This document shows positions 43,661-53,292 of a stretch of 64,000 nt of DNA, piece after piece. Below the pieces are notes generated by a model. It saw nothing but the letters and a program-made list of their open reading frames with translations, did no database searches and was not told the DNA's origin. The first letter of the stretch is position 1, and every line of letters starts with the position of its first letter. Made by a program: the position numbers and the translations under genes. Origin of the DNA: Streptomyces sp. HUAS YS2 (GTDB taxonomy: Bacteria > Actinomycetota > Actinomycetes > Streptomycetales > Streptomycetaceae); NCBI RefSeq assembly GCF_033343995.1, contig NZ_CP137573.1, positions 62,001 through 126,000 of the forward strand, read 5' to 3'.

Positions 43661-44926
43661 TCAGCCCCCGTAGCCGCCCTCCTCCATGGCACCGCCGGCG
43701 GCACCGTCGCCGTCACTGTCACCGCCGCTGACGCCACCGTCCTGAGCACCGCCGTCCGCGGTGTCATCGCTGTCGGCACCGCCGTCCCCGGTGCCACCGT
43801 CGTCGGCACCGCCCGAGCCGATCTGGGCGCCGACGGCGTCCAGCGCGGTCGTCACCGGCTGGAAGAACGTCTCCCCGCCCGAGGTGCAGTCGCCGCTGCC
43901 ACCCGATGTGAGGCCGATCGCGCTTCCGTCCCGGGTGAACAGGGCACCGCCGCTGTCGCCGGGCTCCGCGCAGACATCGGTCTGGATGAGCCCAGAGACT
44001 GTGCCCTCGGGGTAGTTGACGGTGGCGTTGAGGCCGGTCACTTGGCCGTCCCGAAGACCGGTCGTGCTGCCCATGCGGAACACCTGCAGGCCGACCGCCG
44101 CATCGGCCGCCTGCTTGATCTCTACGGTCTGGCCGTCTCCGACGTCCACAGCGCTCGGGGCTTGGGCGTTCGGGTCGTTGTAGGTCGCGAGTGCGAAGTC
44201 GCCCGCACCCGGGAAGACGGCTTCCTGTACCGTCGCGATCGGCTGGCCGTTCTGCTGCTCGGACCACTGTTCGAAGGCGACGCCGCAGTGTCCTGCCGTC
44301 AGGAAGCCGGGCCGGCCGTCCTGGGTCGTGACATTGAACCCGAGCGAGCAGCGCGAGCCGCCGCCGAAAATGGCGTCCCCGCCCTCGATGAAGGGCTTGA
44401 ACTCCCCCTTCGACTTCTGGATGCGGGCGACGCCGTCGCCCAGCGCGCGGACGGCGTTATCCACTGTGTCCCAACGCTCACCGGTGACCGTACGGTCGGC
44501 GGTGACCAGGATCTGGTTCGTCCTGGGGTCGACGGCCCAGGCGGTGCCCGGGACCGACGCCTTGCCGCGGAGAGAGTTCATCGCGGAGGCGAGTGCGGAG
44601 AGGTTGTTCTGCACGCTGCGCGCAACGGCGCCGGCCCTCTCGACATCGGCGTCGGCCTTGTTGTCGTCGCCTACGACGTTGACGACGAGCTGTTGCTTGT
44701 CCGCGTCGTAGTAGGCACCGCCGTAGGAGTCGCCGAGCTGCTTGCCGAGCCGCTGAACGAGTCCCGCGGCTGAGGCGGCGCTCATCTTTCTCGGCGAGCC
44801 CGCCTGCTCCCCCGCTCCGTCCTGCGAGGCATTGGCCTGCGGCAGCAGGATCGCCGCCGCGGCGATGCCCACCGCCCCGGCTCCCGCGAGAACGGCCTTC
44901 CGCTTGGGTATTCGCCTGTGACTCAA
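43661..44926 (-). CDS. Secreted streptogrisin-like serine protease with acidic C-terminal tail
   Basis: 421 aa from TTG 44926 with AGGAGG seven bases upstream. A signal peptide (about 1-33) is followed by an alpha-lytic-type pro-region (up to about 175) and a chymotrypsin-fold S1E domain with catalytic His213 (LTAGHC), Asp243 (GAGDFALATY) and Ser325 (EPGDSGGALF). Cysteines near the triad fit the family's disulphides. After residue 370 about 50 Gly/Asp/Ser-rich residues form an unusual acidic tail instead of ending at the domain. It is monocistronic. The pro-region should guide folding outside the cell. Confidence 0.9.
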   Translation of the reverse strand: MSHRRIPKRKAVLAGAGAVGIAAAAILLPQANASQDGAGEQAGSPRKMSAASAAGLVQRLGKQLGDSYGGAYYDADKQQLVVNVVGDDNKADADVERAGAVARSVQNNLSALASAMNSLRGKASVPGTAWAVDPRTNQILVTADRTVTGERWDTVDNAVRALGDGVARIQKSKGEFKPFIEGGDAIFGGGSRCSLGFNVTTQDGRPGFLTAGHCGVAFEQWSEQQNGQPIATVQEAVFPGAGDFALATYNDPNAQAPSAVDVGDGQTVEIKQAADAAVGLQVFRMGSTTGLRDGQVTGLNATVNYPEGTVSGLIQTDVCAEPGDSGGALFTRDGSAIGLTSGGSGDCTSGGETFFQPVTTALDAVGAQIGSGGADDGGTGDGGADSDDTADGGAQDGGVSGGDSDGDGAAGGAMEEGGYGG

Positions 44927-45370
44927 AGCTTCGCCTCCTGCTGTGGGGGTACGGACTGCGATCGCTGAAGGAGCGACCGCCGGGCACGTGTCCGGCCTTT
45001 CATACGGATGGAGGGGCGGGCTCCGTTCATCGCCTCAGCAAGGAATTACCCAGGGCGGAGTTGCCTTCGCGAACACATCGTCACAGAAGGGGAGCAGCCG
45101 CTCTGAGATGCACCGGTGTCGGGAGTCAAAGTCCTGGGGCAGCGACGCGCGCCGACGAACGGCGTTCGGTTGGGGTGAACTCGTACGCCTTCGCGGAACG
45201 CCCGACCGAACCCGATGGCGCCGGAGACACCCCCAGCGACCCGCGCCCGCCCGAACGGGCCGACCGCTCAGTTTCCCCACGGGAAGGCAGGGAGCCTGTT
45301 TTCAGTAGGGCTGGTGACGCGTCTCGCCCCGGGTCGAGCCGGGGCGGAGGCCCTGGGGCATGATGCCCTC
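44927..45370. other. Divergent promoter region, no gene
   Basis: About 440 bp between the protease start and the next plus-strand gene. Frames here are not protein-like. It should carry the protease promoter; no operator could be identified by eye. Confidence 0.5.
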
Positions 45371-45706
45371 GTGCCCACCATGGTTGTTGAGATCCACGTG
45401 CCGATGCTGCCGACGCCCGCTCTGCCGGACGGCTCCTACCCGTTTCCCTGGATCGAGGAGGTCGAGGACTTCCTGTCTGGTCTCGAGGACCAAGGTGGTG
45501 TGGAAGTCTTCGACGAGGCAGAGGAGGACGGGGACGCCTACGTCTTCTTCCTCACCGGAGCCGGTGAGGGGGACCTGCTGGCGGCGGCGTCCCGCGTGGC
45601 CACGCTGCCCGGGGTCCCCGCGGGAACCGTCGCGGTCCTCAGTAACGACGAGGCCGAACAGTTCGGCCTGGGACGACGGGTGCCCCTTCCACTGCCCGCA
45701 CCCTGA
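45371..45706 (+). CDS. Hypothetical acidic protein (111 aa)
   Basis: GTG 45371 is used with GGGGC upstream; ATG 45380 is an alternative. The sequence PALPDGSYPFPWIEEVEDFL, then GGVEVFDEAEEDGDAYVFFL, and a helix/strand C-terminus (VATLPGVPAGTVAVLSNDE) suggest a compact alpha/beta fold. No family is recognised. It is monocistronic. Confidence 0.65.
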   Translation: MPTMVVEIHVPMLPTPALPDGSYPFPWIEEVEDFLSGLEDQGGVEVFDEAEEDGDAYVFFLTGAGEGDLLAAASRVATLPGVPAGTVAVLSNDEAEQFGLGRRVPLPLPAP

Positions 45707-45951
45707 AAGCGGTGCGGAGCGTCCGCCCGGCGCCCCCGTCGCGCAGCAGCGGGCCACAGCTGGAACCGAGGCCCGTGGCTCCTGTTGCCGTCCCCCTGGT
45801 CCCGGCACGAGCTGCAGGTTCGACGGCCGCGCGTGGCCACCCGGTGCGACACACAAGCGGACCGAATCGAAGAGGCAGAGAAGCCACGTCCTCCAAATGC
45901 ACCAGCGGCGTCTGCACATGGTGCAGGCGCCGCCGGAAGCAGGATCGGAAC

Positions 45952-46155
45952 TCAGCCGCGGATGATGTTCTCGGCCTGTGGGCCCTTCTGGCCCTGGGTG
46001 ATGTCGAACGTCACCGTCTCGCCCTCGGTCAGTTCGCGGTACCCGTTGCCGGAGATGTTGGAGTAGTGAGCGAAGACATCCGGTCCCCCTCCGTCCTGGG
46101 CGATGAAGCCGAAGCCCTTCTCGGAGTTGAACCATTTCACGGTGCCGCTGGCCAT
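45952..46155 (-). CDS. Cold-shock protein
   Basis: 67 aa from ATG 46155, with AAGGACGAG upstream. The OB-fold RNA-binding motifs are present: [17 protein letters not shown] (RNP1) and DVFAHYSNI (RNP2). It binds single-stranded nucleic acid and acts as an RNA chaperone. It is the usual length for the family. The central DGGGPDVF is typical of the Streptomyces paralogues. Confidence 0.95.
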   Translation of the reverse strand: MASGTVKWFNSEKGFGFIAQDGGGPDVFAHYSNISGNGYRELTEGETVTFDITQGQKGPQAENIIRG

Positions 46156-46775
46156 GCTCGTCCTTCTGGTCAGTTCAATGGTGGACCGGGTTCGGGCCAC
46201 CCCGGGCTTCCCCATCGGACGCCCGAACCAGTCCTCCCCCCAGACCCTCGCACCTACACTCATTCATCCGATCGTGTTCGAACTCAGCGCCCGCGGACAG
46301 CAGGCCATAGGGGCCTCGATCGGCGGTCTCACCGAGCAGGTCGCGGCCGTGCTCTCGCAATCGCCGGTCGCCGAGTAGTCCACGTCGCGCAGGCGCTCGG
46401 ACGGATCGCGGCTACAGTACGCCGAGTGCCGCACCGCAGGCGTCGATGGCACAGCCCTTGCGGTCGGCGCCTTCCACGACGACATCACCGCGCCCTGGTC
46501 TGCCGGACGGACGCGGTCCGGGTTCCCGCTCGACCGACCGAGCTCATCCGCCGCTGTGCCGCAGCCCTCGGCGTGACGGCCGGCCCGGCCCTCACCGCGG
46601 CCGCCGCCATCAACCTGGTCCGGCTCGGGGTGCTCGGTCTCTTCCTGTTCCGGGGCCCGTACCTGCTGTACGGACTGGTGGACGCGGCCGGCTTCGGCAG
46701 CTGGCTGTACGGAAGTCGATGCGAACCGCGCAGCGGGCGCATAGCCCGTTGAACCAGCGCGCTGCTGCGGGTTGG
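46156..46775. other. Cold-shock leader and eroded coding sequence
   Basis: The part next to the cold-shock gene should hold its promoter and untranslated leader. From about 46500 to 46752 the plus strand encodes RPTELIRRCAAALGVTAG, then a hydrophobic stretch LGVLGLFLFRGPYLLYGLVD. It has no start and the frame before it is broken, so it looks like the tail of a membrane-protein pseudogene. Confidence 0.35.
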
Positions 46776-47684
46776 ATGGCCCGTATGCGGAACATCGTGG
46801 TCATCGACGCCCCGTCCAATCTCGGTCTGCGCCCGCCGGCGCCCGGCACGGTCCCCGGGTGCTACAAGCTCGCCGGAGCGCTGCGCGAGAACCGGATCGT
46901 GCAGCGGTTGGGCGCGCAAGACGGCGGGGTCGTCGTGCCTCCCCGATACGACCGGGGCGACTGGCAGGAAGGCGACGGCGTCTTCAACGCGGCGGCGCTC
47001 GCCGCGTACACGCCGAAGCTCGCGGACCGGATCCAACACCACGTCCAGGCAGGCGACTTCGCGCTTGTGCTGGGTGGCGACTGCTCCATTCAGCTCGGGG
47101 CTGCGCTCGCACTGCGCCGGCTCGGGCGGTACGGTCTCGCGGCGATCGACGCCTCGCACGACTTCCGCCACCCGGGCAACTCCGACCGGGTCGGCGCGGC
47201 CGGTGGCGAGGAGTTGGCCCTGGCGACCGGTCGGGGCCAGGACGACCTCACGGACCTCGAAGGCCGGCGGCCGTATCTGCGCGACGAGGACGTACGGCTC
47301 TTCGGCATCCGCGACGAGTTCGAGGAGGATGTCGCCGAGCTGCGGGAGCTGAAGGTACCGGTCGTCACGGTATCTGAATTGCGCGAGCGAGGCCCTGCGG
47401 ACGTCGCCGCGGACGTCGCGCAGAGCCTGGAGAACGACGCGCTCGACGGCTTCTGGGTCCACCTCGACGCCGACGTCCTCGACCCCACGGTCATGCCGGC
47501 CGTTGACAGCCCCGACCCCGGCGGCCTGCTGCCCGACGAGGTGACCGCGCTTCTGCGGCCGTTGATCCGCTCCCCGCGCTGCGTGGGCCTCAACATCACC
47601 ATCTACGACCCCGACCTCGACGCGGACGGCTCCGCAGGCCGCCTCCTGACGGATCTCGTGGTGGCGGCGTTCACGGCGTCCTGA
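46776..47684 (+). CDS. Arginase/agmatinase-family protein
   Basis: 302 aa from ATG 46776 (or 46785). The ureohydrolase fold is supported by GDFALVLGGDCSIQLG, FWVHLDADVLDPTVMPAVD and the C-terminal LNITIYDPDLD. The family's binuclear Mn2+ centre needs DAHxD. Here the site reads IDASHDFRHPGNS, with Ser where the metal-binding His is expected and His one position later. The GGDC and DADVLDP motifs are normal. It may be an arginase-like enzyme on guanidino compounds, or one with altered metal use. Confidence 0.8.
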   Translation: MARMRNIVVIDAPSNLGLRPPAPGTVPGCYKLAGALRENRIVQRLGAQDGGVVVPPRYDRGDWQEGDGVFNAAALAAYTPKLADRIQHHVQAGDFALVLGGDCSIQLGAALALRRLGRYGLAAIDASHDFRHPGNSDRVGAAGGEELALATGRGQDDLTDLEGRRPYLRDEDVRLFGIRDEFEEDVAELRELKVPVVTVSELRERGPADVAADVAQSLENDALDGFWVHLDADVLDPTVMPAVDSPDPGGLLPDEVTALLRPLIRSPRCVGLNITIYDPDLDADGSAGRLLTDLVVAAFTAS

Positions 47685-47859
47685 CGCCACTGGTCCGGGG
47701 CGGGGTGCGTGGGCGACCTCCGGCGAAGGCCGCGTCCATGACGTGGAGCGCGTGGACGGCGGCTCTGGTGCTGCGCAATTGCGTGGTCCTGGCCGCGAAC
47801 CACTCGGCAGCGCCGATGCGCCGCGCCGCCGATGGTTCGCGGCCCGTCGTGGTACTCCC

Positions 47860-48573
47860 TCAGGAAGTCCTCTGGTTGAAGCCGCCGGGGGCGTCTTTCT
47901 GGCTCCGCCGGCTCGGTTCGTCCTCCATGGAGTCGGGTGCGGCTGCCTCTGACCGGCGTCCCGTCAAGCCGGACACGCCGACGGCCAGCGCCCAGGCCAG
48001 GAGCGGGAAAGCGGCGACGCGTTCCATGCCTCCCATTCCGAGTCCGAGGTAGTGGTGGGAGAGGAAGAGGCCGAGGGCCGTCGCCGCCGCGAATCCGAGG
48101 AGGGCGGTCGCCCAGCGGCTCGCAGGGCTTGCGGCGAGCCCGAGTCCGGCTAGCAGCAGACCGATGTTGCCGGTCGCCATGATGAGCAGGGCGCCGAGGA
48201 CGTGCATGTTCTCGTCGGCGTCCGCAGGGGCCAGTCCGGCGAGGACGAATCCGACACCGGCACCGGCCAGCAGCAACCGGGCCGCGACTGCGGCCGGGCC
48301 CCTGCGCCACACGGCGCGCCCGGTCAGGACGACACCGACGACGAGCAGGGCGCCCAGCACGACGAACGACGTGTTCATCAGGCCGTGTTCGGGCGAGCAG
48401 ACGTACCGTGGCTCGGGCTCGGGCTGGAGGGCGCAGTGGACGTTCCCGAGGTCGCTGATGTTGTTCCCCGCCCAGCTGTACGGCTCCGCCCAGGCCGATT
48501 GAACGATCACGTGGACGACGAAGAACTGCACCACACCCACGATCCACGCTGTATACCCGAACCGACCTCTCAC
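47860..48573 (-). CDS. DUF998 membrane protein
   Basis: 237 aa from GTG 48573 (GGGGACGG upstream). Six or so hydrophobic segments. YSWAGNNISDLG, CSPEHGLMNTSFVVLGALL and the histidine-rich FLSHHYLGLGMGGMERVA are typical for DUF998 proteins of unknown function. The tail is polar. It is monocistronic. Confidence 0.85.
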   Translation of the reverse strand: MRGRFGYTAWIVGVVQFFVVHVIVQSAWAEPYSWAGNNISDLGNVHCALQPEPEPRYVCSPEHGLMNTSFVVLGALLVVGVVLTGRAVWRRGPAAVAARLLLAGAGVGFVLAGLAPADADENMHVLGALLIMATGNIGLLLAGLGLAASPASRWATALLGFAAATALGLFLSHHYLGLGMGGMERVAAFPLLAWALAVGVSGLTGRRSEAAAPDSMEDEPSRRSQKDAPGGFNQRTS

Positions 48574-48808
48574 CCGTCCCCCTCAGTCGCACGATTCCCG
48601 TGCACTCAGCAGACCACGAGACTCGGTTCCGATCACTCCGACGAGCCCCCGCAGCAGGGTGGGGCAATCCCCACCAGGCCGAATCCTGGCTCTGCGCCTC
48701 GGTGTTGACGTCCGAATCGGCCGGGCGCGCGCCTACCGCCGTCAGGTCACCCCGCGTCGTCCAGCAGCCGACGGTGGAGGAGCACCAGATTGCCGGCGCC
48801 TCATTCCG

Positions 48809-51076
48809 TCATGAGTTCTGAGCGCGGTTGTGCAGTTCGATGGCCAGCGGTGTGGCGGTGAACATGGAGGAGTAGGTGCCGACCGCGAGGCCGATGAGGA
48901 GGGCGAGGGCGAAGTCGGTGAGGGAGTCGCCGCCGAGGACCGCCAGCGCGGTGAGGATGAATGCCGCGCCCATGCCGGTGTTGACGGTGCGGGGCAGGGT
49001 CTGCAGGAGTGCCTGGCTGGTGATGCGGGAGAAAGGTGCCTTGCGGTCGCGGCGGCTGAGTTCTCTGATCCGGTCGAAGACGACGACGGAGTCGTTGACG
49101 GAGTAACCGATGACAGTCAGGAGCGCGGCGAGGAAAACGCCGTCGATGGGTTTGCCGAGCCAGGCGAAGATGCCGATGAGGATCACCACGTCGTGGGCGA
49201 GGGCGGCGACCGCGGCGGTTCCGAACAGCAAGCGGAACCGTGCCGCGAGGTAGATGAGTTGGGCGCCCAGGGCCACGGCGAGGGCGATGAGTGCGCCTTG
49301 GCGTAGTTCCTTGCCGAGGCTGGGGCCGATGGCTTCGTCGCGGATCTTGTTCGCGTTCCGTGTCAGATCGCCGACGGTTTCGGTGATCTCGGCTGCCTGT
49401 GTGTTGCTCAGTTGGTGGGTGCGTACGGTGAGTTGGTTGTCGCCGGAGGTCTGGACGACGGCTCGGGGGAATCCGGCGTCGGTGAGGGCTGTGCGCACCT
49501 GGTCGGGGTTGACGGGGGTGGCGGTGGAGTACTCGATGATGCGCCCGCCGGTGAATTCGATGCCGAAGTCGAGGCCGCGCAGGGCGATGCCGGCGACGGC
49601 CAGGACGAGCGCGGCGAGGGAGGCGGCGAGCCATCGGCGGGGGTGGCGCATCAGGTGGGGGTTTCTGCGGCTGAGACGGTCGCGGACGGCACCGGTGTGA
49701 GCGATGCCCGTGAGGCGAGGGCGTCGACGCACGAAGGTGCGGGCGAGGGCCCACTCAGCGAGCGCGCGGGTGATGACCAGGGCGCTGAGCATGGATGCGA
49801 GGACGCCGATGCCCAGGGTGACCCCGAAGCCCCGGACGGGTCCGGACGCGAGGAAGAACAGCAGGCCGGCGGCGATCAGGGTGGTGATGTTGGAGTCGGC
49901 GATCGCGCTGAAGGCGCTGCGGAATCCCGCGGTCAGCGACGACCGTGAGGTGGGGCGGTGGCGCACGGCGTATTCTTCGCGGGCGCGTTCGAAGACGAGG
50001 ACGTTGGCGTCGACCGCCATGCCGATGGCCAGGACGAACCCGGCAAGACCCGGGAGGGTGAGGGTGGCGCCGAGGGCGGCCAGGGCGGCGTAGGAGATGA
50101 GGCCGCAGCAGGCCAGTGCCACGGCGGCCAGGGCTCCCATGAGCCGGTAGACGGCGCTGATGAACAGCGCGGTCAACGCGGTGCCGATGACGGCGGCCCA
50201 GGCGCTGGCTGTGATGGCTTGAGCGCCCAGGGTGGGTCCGACGGTGCGCTGCTCGACCGTTTCGACGGGGACGGGCAGGGCACCGCCGTTGATGAGCAGG
50301 GCCAGTTCCTTGGCTTCGTCGGCGCTGAAGGATCCGGTGATCTGGGTGGAGCCGCCGCTGATGCCCGAGCCGCAGCCGACCGAGGGGTCGACCTGCGGGG
50401 AGGAGATGATCTTGTGGTCGAGGACGATGGCGAGCCTGCGGGACGGGTCGCCCGCAGCGTGGCAGGCGGCCTGGCCGGTCAGGCGGGCCCACCCGTCACG
50501 GCCGGGGCCTTTGAAGTCGACGGTGACGTGCCATCCGGCGCCGCCCTGCTGGTCGAAGCGGGCGGTGGCTTCCTTGACCTCGTTGCCGGTCAGCGAGGGT
50601 GAGGGTGTCTGCAGGCGCAGGAGCTGGCCGGACTCGTCGGCCAGGACGTGCTGGCGGGGCCGTTTGGGCAGCGGTTCAGGAGTGTCGTCGGCGCTGTTCG
50701 CGGTGCCGACCACCTGGTGGAAGGTGAGCTGAGCGGTACGGCCGAGGACGTCGGCGGCCTCGCTCGGGTCCTGGACACCGGGCAGCTCGACCACGATCCG
50801 ATTGCTGCCGGATCGCGCGATGGTCGGTTCGGCGACACCGAGTGCGTCGATACGGCCACGCAGCACCTCCACGATGCGGTCGGTGGTCTCAGTGTCGGCG
50901 TCGGCGTCATCGGTGGCTGTGGCGTCGGCGGTGGCGGTGGGTCGGGTTTCCAGAACGATCTGCGTGCCGCCGCGCAGATCAAGCCCAAGTTGGACCGGCA
51001 CGGTGAGCGCGATGTACAGGGACAGGGCGACGGCAGCGAGGGCAAGCAGCCCTCTGATGCGCAGGGATCGGTTCAC
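48809..51076 (-). CDS. SecDF fusion protein (protein-export accessory)
   Basis: 755 aa. SecD and SecF, usually two genes, are in one chain: twelve transmembrane segments, SecD's VQLGLDLRGGTQIVLE and GFVLAIGMAVDANVLVFERAREE (proton-relay region), then SecF's LDFGIEFTGGRIIEY and TVIGYSVNDSVVVFDRIRE. It uses the proton gradient to help pull secreted proteins from SecYEG. Housekeeping streptomycete secD and secF are separate, so this is an extra fused copy. It has a large periplasmic P1 domain (about 35-280). It lies near the two-component pair and MreB-like genes. Confidence 0.9.
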   Translation of the reverse strand: MNRSLRIRGLLALAAVALSLYIALTVPVQLGLDLRGGTQIVLETRPTATADATATDDADADTETTDRIVEVLRGRIDALGVAEPTIARSGSNRIVVELPGVQDPSEAADVLGRTAQLTFHQVVGTANSADDTPEPLPKRPRQHVLADESGQLLRLQTPSPSLTGNEVKEATARFDQQGGAGWHVTVDFKGPGRDGWARLTGQAACHAAGDPSRRLAIVLDHKIISSPQVDPSVGCGSGISGGSTQITGSFSADEAKELALLINGGALPVPVETVEQRTVGPTLGAQAITASAWAAVIGTALTALFISAVYRLMGALAAVALACCGLISYAALAALGATLTLPGLAGFVLAIGMAVDANVLVFERAREEYAVRHRPTSRSSLTAGFRSAFSAIADSNITTLIAAGLLFFLASGPVRGFGVTLGIGVLASMLSALVITRALAEWALARTFVRRRPRLTGIAHTGAVRDRLSRRNPHLMRHPRRWLAASLAALVLAVAGIALRGLDFGIEFTGGRIIEYSTATPVNPDQVRTALTDAGFPRAVVQTSGDNQLTVRTHQLSNTQAAEITETVGDLTRNANKIRDEAIGPSLGKELRQGALIALAVALGAQLIYLAARFRLLFGTAAVAALAHDVVILIGIFAWLGKPIDGVFLAALLTVIGYSVNDSVVVFDRIRELSRRDRKAPFSRITSQALLQTLPRTVNTGMGAAFILTALAVLGGDSLTDFALALLIGLAVGTYSSMFTATPLAIELHNRAQNS

Positions 51077-51146
51077 AGGGGGCCTCCGGCAGGCACACCG
51101 CGGCCAGGTCAGTGGCTGCGGTCAGGGAAAAAGAGAAGGGTGTGCG

Positions 51147-51563
51147 TCAGGTGCCTGACAGCGGAGGTGGTGCACGCAGCGGGTGGCAGTCCGCCGACTG
51201 AGTGGAGGTGGGCAGGCGCGTCGCAGGCAGCGGTGAGGACGCATACCGCGGCGGGCTGTCGGCTGTGCAGCATGGGGTGGGAGTGGCGGGGGCGGGCGGC
51301 GAAGGTCGTTCGCCGGTGGTGTCGCGATGGCTTCGGGCCGCGGCGCTGTGTACGGCGGAGTGTCCGTCGTCCGCGTAAGGTCCGCTGCCGGCCTGCAGTG
51401 CCCCGGCAGCGAGCACCGCACCATCCGGTACCTGAGGGTTGCCGTGCGTCGGCGGGCTGAGCAGGGCGGTGAGGACGGCAAGGAGGACCGCGATCACCGC
51501 TGCCGGGCCGAGGCCACCGCTGCGCGGGACGGTGTGAGGGACGGTGTGCGTGGAGCGGGTCAT
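51147..51563 (-). CDS. Small membrane-anchored or exported protein
   Basis: 138 aa from ATG 51563. A hydrophobic segment (about 18-36, AAVIAVLLAVLTALLSPP) is followed by a Pro/Ser/Thr/His-rich chain with a few cysteines. No domain is recognised. The GGGGGGACGGGGC ahead of the start may serve as ribosome binding site. Its position between SecDF and the response regulator suggests it belongs to the module. Confidence 0.5.
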   Translation of the reverse strand: MTRSTHTVPHTVPRSGGLGPAAVIAVLLAVLTALLSPPTHGNPQVPDGAVLAAGALQAGSGPYADDGHSAVHSAAARSHRDTTGERPSPPAPATPTPCCTADSPPRYASSPLPATRLPTSTQSADCHPLRAPPPLSGT

Positions 51564-51679
51564 GCCCCGTCCCCCCTTCCTCGGTGCGCTCGGTGTGGCT
51601 GTTTCGGCAGCGGGCTGTGGGGCCTCAAGGTCCCGGCTGGGGAGTGGGCAGCTGGGATCCTTGAGGCGGTCTGGACGGG

Positions 51680-52345
51680 TCAGGGCTCGATGAGGCCGGC
51701 CCGGATGGCGTAGCGGGTGAGCTCCAGTCGGTTGCGCAGGCCGAGTTTCTGCAGGAGGTTCGCCCGGTGCCGGTGGACGGTTTTGATGCTGATGAAGAGC
51801 ATCTCGGCGATCTCCTTGGAGGAGTGGCCCTCGGCGACGAGCTTGAGCACCTCCTCTTCCCGGGGGGTGAGGACCTTGTCGGGAGGTTCCTCGCCGTGGC
51901 GGACGCGGTCGAGGTAGTTGCGGATGAGGGCGGTGACCGCGCCCGGGTAGAGGAAAGGCTCGTCGCGCATGGCGGCCCGGCAGGCGGCGACCAGGTCGCG
52001 GTCGGCCACGGACTTCAGCACGTATCCGCCGGCGCCGGCCTTCAGCGCTTGGAAGAAGTACTGCTCGTTGTCGTGCATCGTCAACATCAGCACGCGCAAC
52101 CCCGGTTTGAGCGCGAGGAGTTCCGGTGTGGCCTGCAGACCGGTCATGCGGGGCATGGAGATGTCGAGCACGGCGAGGTCGATGTCGTGGGTGCGGGCCA
52201 GGGCGATGGCCTCCGCGCCGTCCCCGGCCTCGGCGACGACCTCGAGGTCCGGTTCACGATCGAGGATGAGCCGCACACCGCGACGCACCAGCGCATGGTC
52301 GTCGGCGAGGAGAATACGGATCATCTGCGTCTCGCTCATGCTCAT
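51680..52345 (-). CDS. NarL/FixJ-type response regulator
   Basis: 221 aa. Receiver domain with DD15-16 acidic pair, phosphoacceptor D61 (LDISMPRM) and switch Lys in GGYVLKS. The LuxR-type helix-turn-helix (about 155-210) reads LTPREEEVLKLVAEGHSSKE, IAEMLFISIKTVHRH. The ATG overlaps the kinase stop as ATGA, so they are co-translated and form one two-component system. Regulated genes probably include the neighbouring DksA-like and MreB-like operon. Confidence 0.95.
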   Translation of the reverse strand: MSMSETQMIRILLADDHALVRRGVRLILDREPDLEVVAEAGDGAEAIALARTHDIDLAVLDISMPRMTGLQATPELLALKPGLRVLMLTMHDNEQYFFQALKAGAGGYVLKSVADRDLVAACRAAMRDEPFLYPGAVTALIRNYLDRVRHGEEPPDKVLTPREEEVLKLVAEGHSSKEIAEMLFISIKTVHRHRANLLQKLGLRNRLELTRYAIRAGLIEP

Positions 52346-53292
52346 GGCTCTCTGGGGTCGGGCACGGTCAGTCGGATCTCTGTACCGGCCTTCGGCTGGG
52401 AGGCGATCTCCAAGGTGGCCCCGATGAGCAGGGCCCGCTCACGCATTCCGCGGATCCCCGCACCTTCGCGCGCGACCCCTGTTCCGCGGCCGTCGTCAGC
52501 CACGGCCAGGACCACCACGCCGTCCGTGTGGCGCAGGCTCACCTCGACCCGGTCTGCCTCGGCATGGCGGGCAGCGTTGGTCAGAGCCTCCTGGGCGACG
52601 CGGTACAGCACCAGTTCCGTTTGCTGATCCAGGGAGGGCAGGTCGGCGTCGAAGCGGCGCAGCACGCGCAGTCCGGTGTGGGTGGCGAACTCGGTGCTCA
52701 GCGAGGTCAGAGCGCTGACCAGGCCGAGATCGTCCAGCACGCCGGGCCGCAGGCGCCGCGCCAGGCGGCGTACCTCGTCCAGGCTCTCCCGGGTGATCTC
52801 CTGAACCTGCCGCAGCTCACCGCGCAGGGGGTCGTCCGCCTCGTCCGCCGCCCGCTCCAGCGAGAGCAGGATCGCGGTCATGCTCTGACCGACCTCGTCG
52901 TGGAGCTCCTGGGCGATGCGACGCCGTTCGCCTTCCTGCGCAAGCAGGACGCGCGCGCTGCTGGTGGCACGCTCGTGCTCCAGCCTCTCGAGCATGGCGT
53001 TGAAGGTGCGGATGAGGTCCTCGACCTCGCCGCGGCCGTGCACAGGCAGCCGCTGACCCGGGCGGAGCAGGTCGACGGTGGTCATCAGCTTCGTGAGCCG
53101 GCCCAAAGGGCTCAGTCCGATCCGCAGCAGGGCCGCATTGGCGACCAGCATGACCGCCAGGCCGGCCACGAGGATGACCGCCTCGGTCAGCAGAACCGGC
53201 ACCGAGACGGTCACCGGGGCCCACAGCAACAGCGCGGTGGCGGTACCGAGCACCATCGCGTTGAGCGCGAAGATCCGCCAGAACAGGGACAC
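52342..53292 (-). CDS. HisKA_3-type sensor histidine kinase
   Basis: 316 aa from GTG 53292. Two transmembrane helices (about 5-25 and 35-55) are followed by a HAMP-like linker (about 60-108), the dimerisation helix with H131 (AQELHDEVGQS), and an ATPase domain (N box LVLYRVAQEALTNAARHAEA, G box DDGRGTG, GIRGMRERA). It should phosphorylate the adjacent response regulator in response to a membrane signal. There is almost no extracellular sensor domain, so sensing probably occurs within the membrane or the linker. Confidence 0.9.
   Translation of the reverse strand: MSLFWRIFALNAMVLGTATALLLWAPVTVSVPVLLTEAVILVAGLAVMLVANAALLRIGLSPLGRLTKLMTTVDLLRPGQRLPVHGRGEVEDLIRTFNAMLERLEHERATSSARVLLAQEGERRRIAQELHDEVGQSMTAILLSLERAADEADDPLRGELRQVQEITRESLDEVRRLARRLRPGVLDDLGLVSALTSLSTEFATHTGLRVLRRFDADLPSLDQQTELVLYRVAQEALTNAARHAEADRVEVSLRHTDGVVVLAVADDGRGTGVAREGAGIRGMRERALLIGATLEIASQPKAGTEIRLTVPDPREP

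Noticed and set aside
46501-46752. A plus-strand hydrophobic peptide before the arginase-like gene
   Set aside because: No start codon with a ribosome binding site, and the preceding frame is broken. Described only as eroded sequence.
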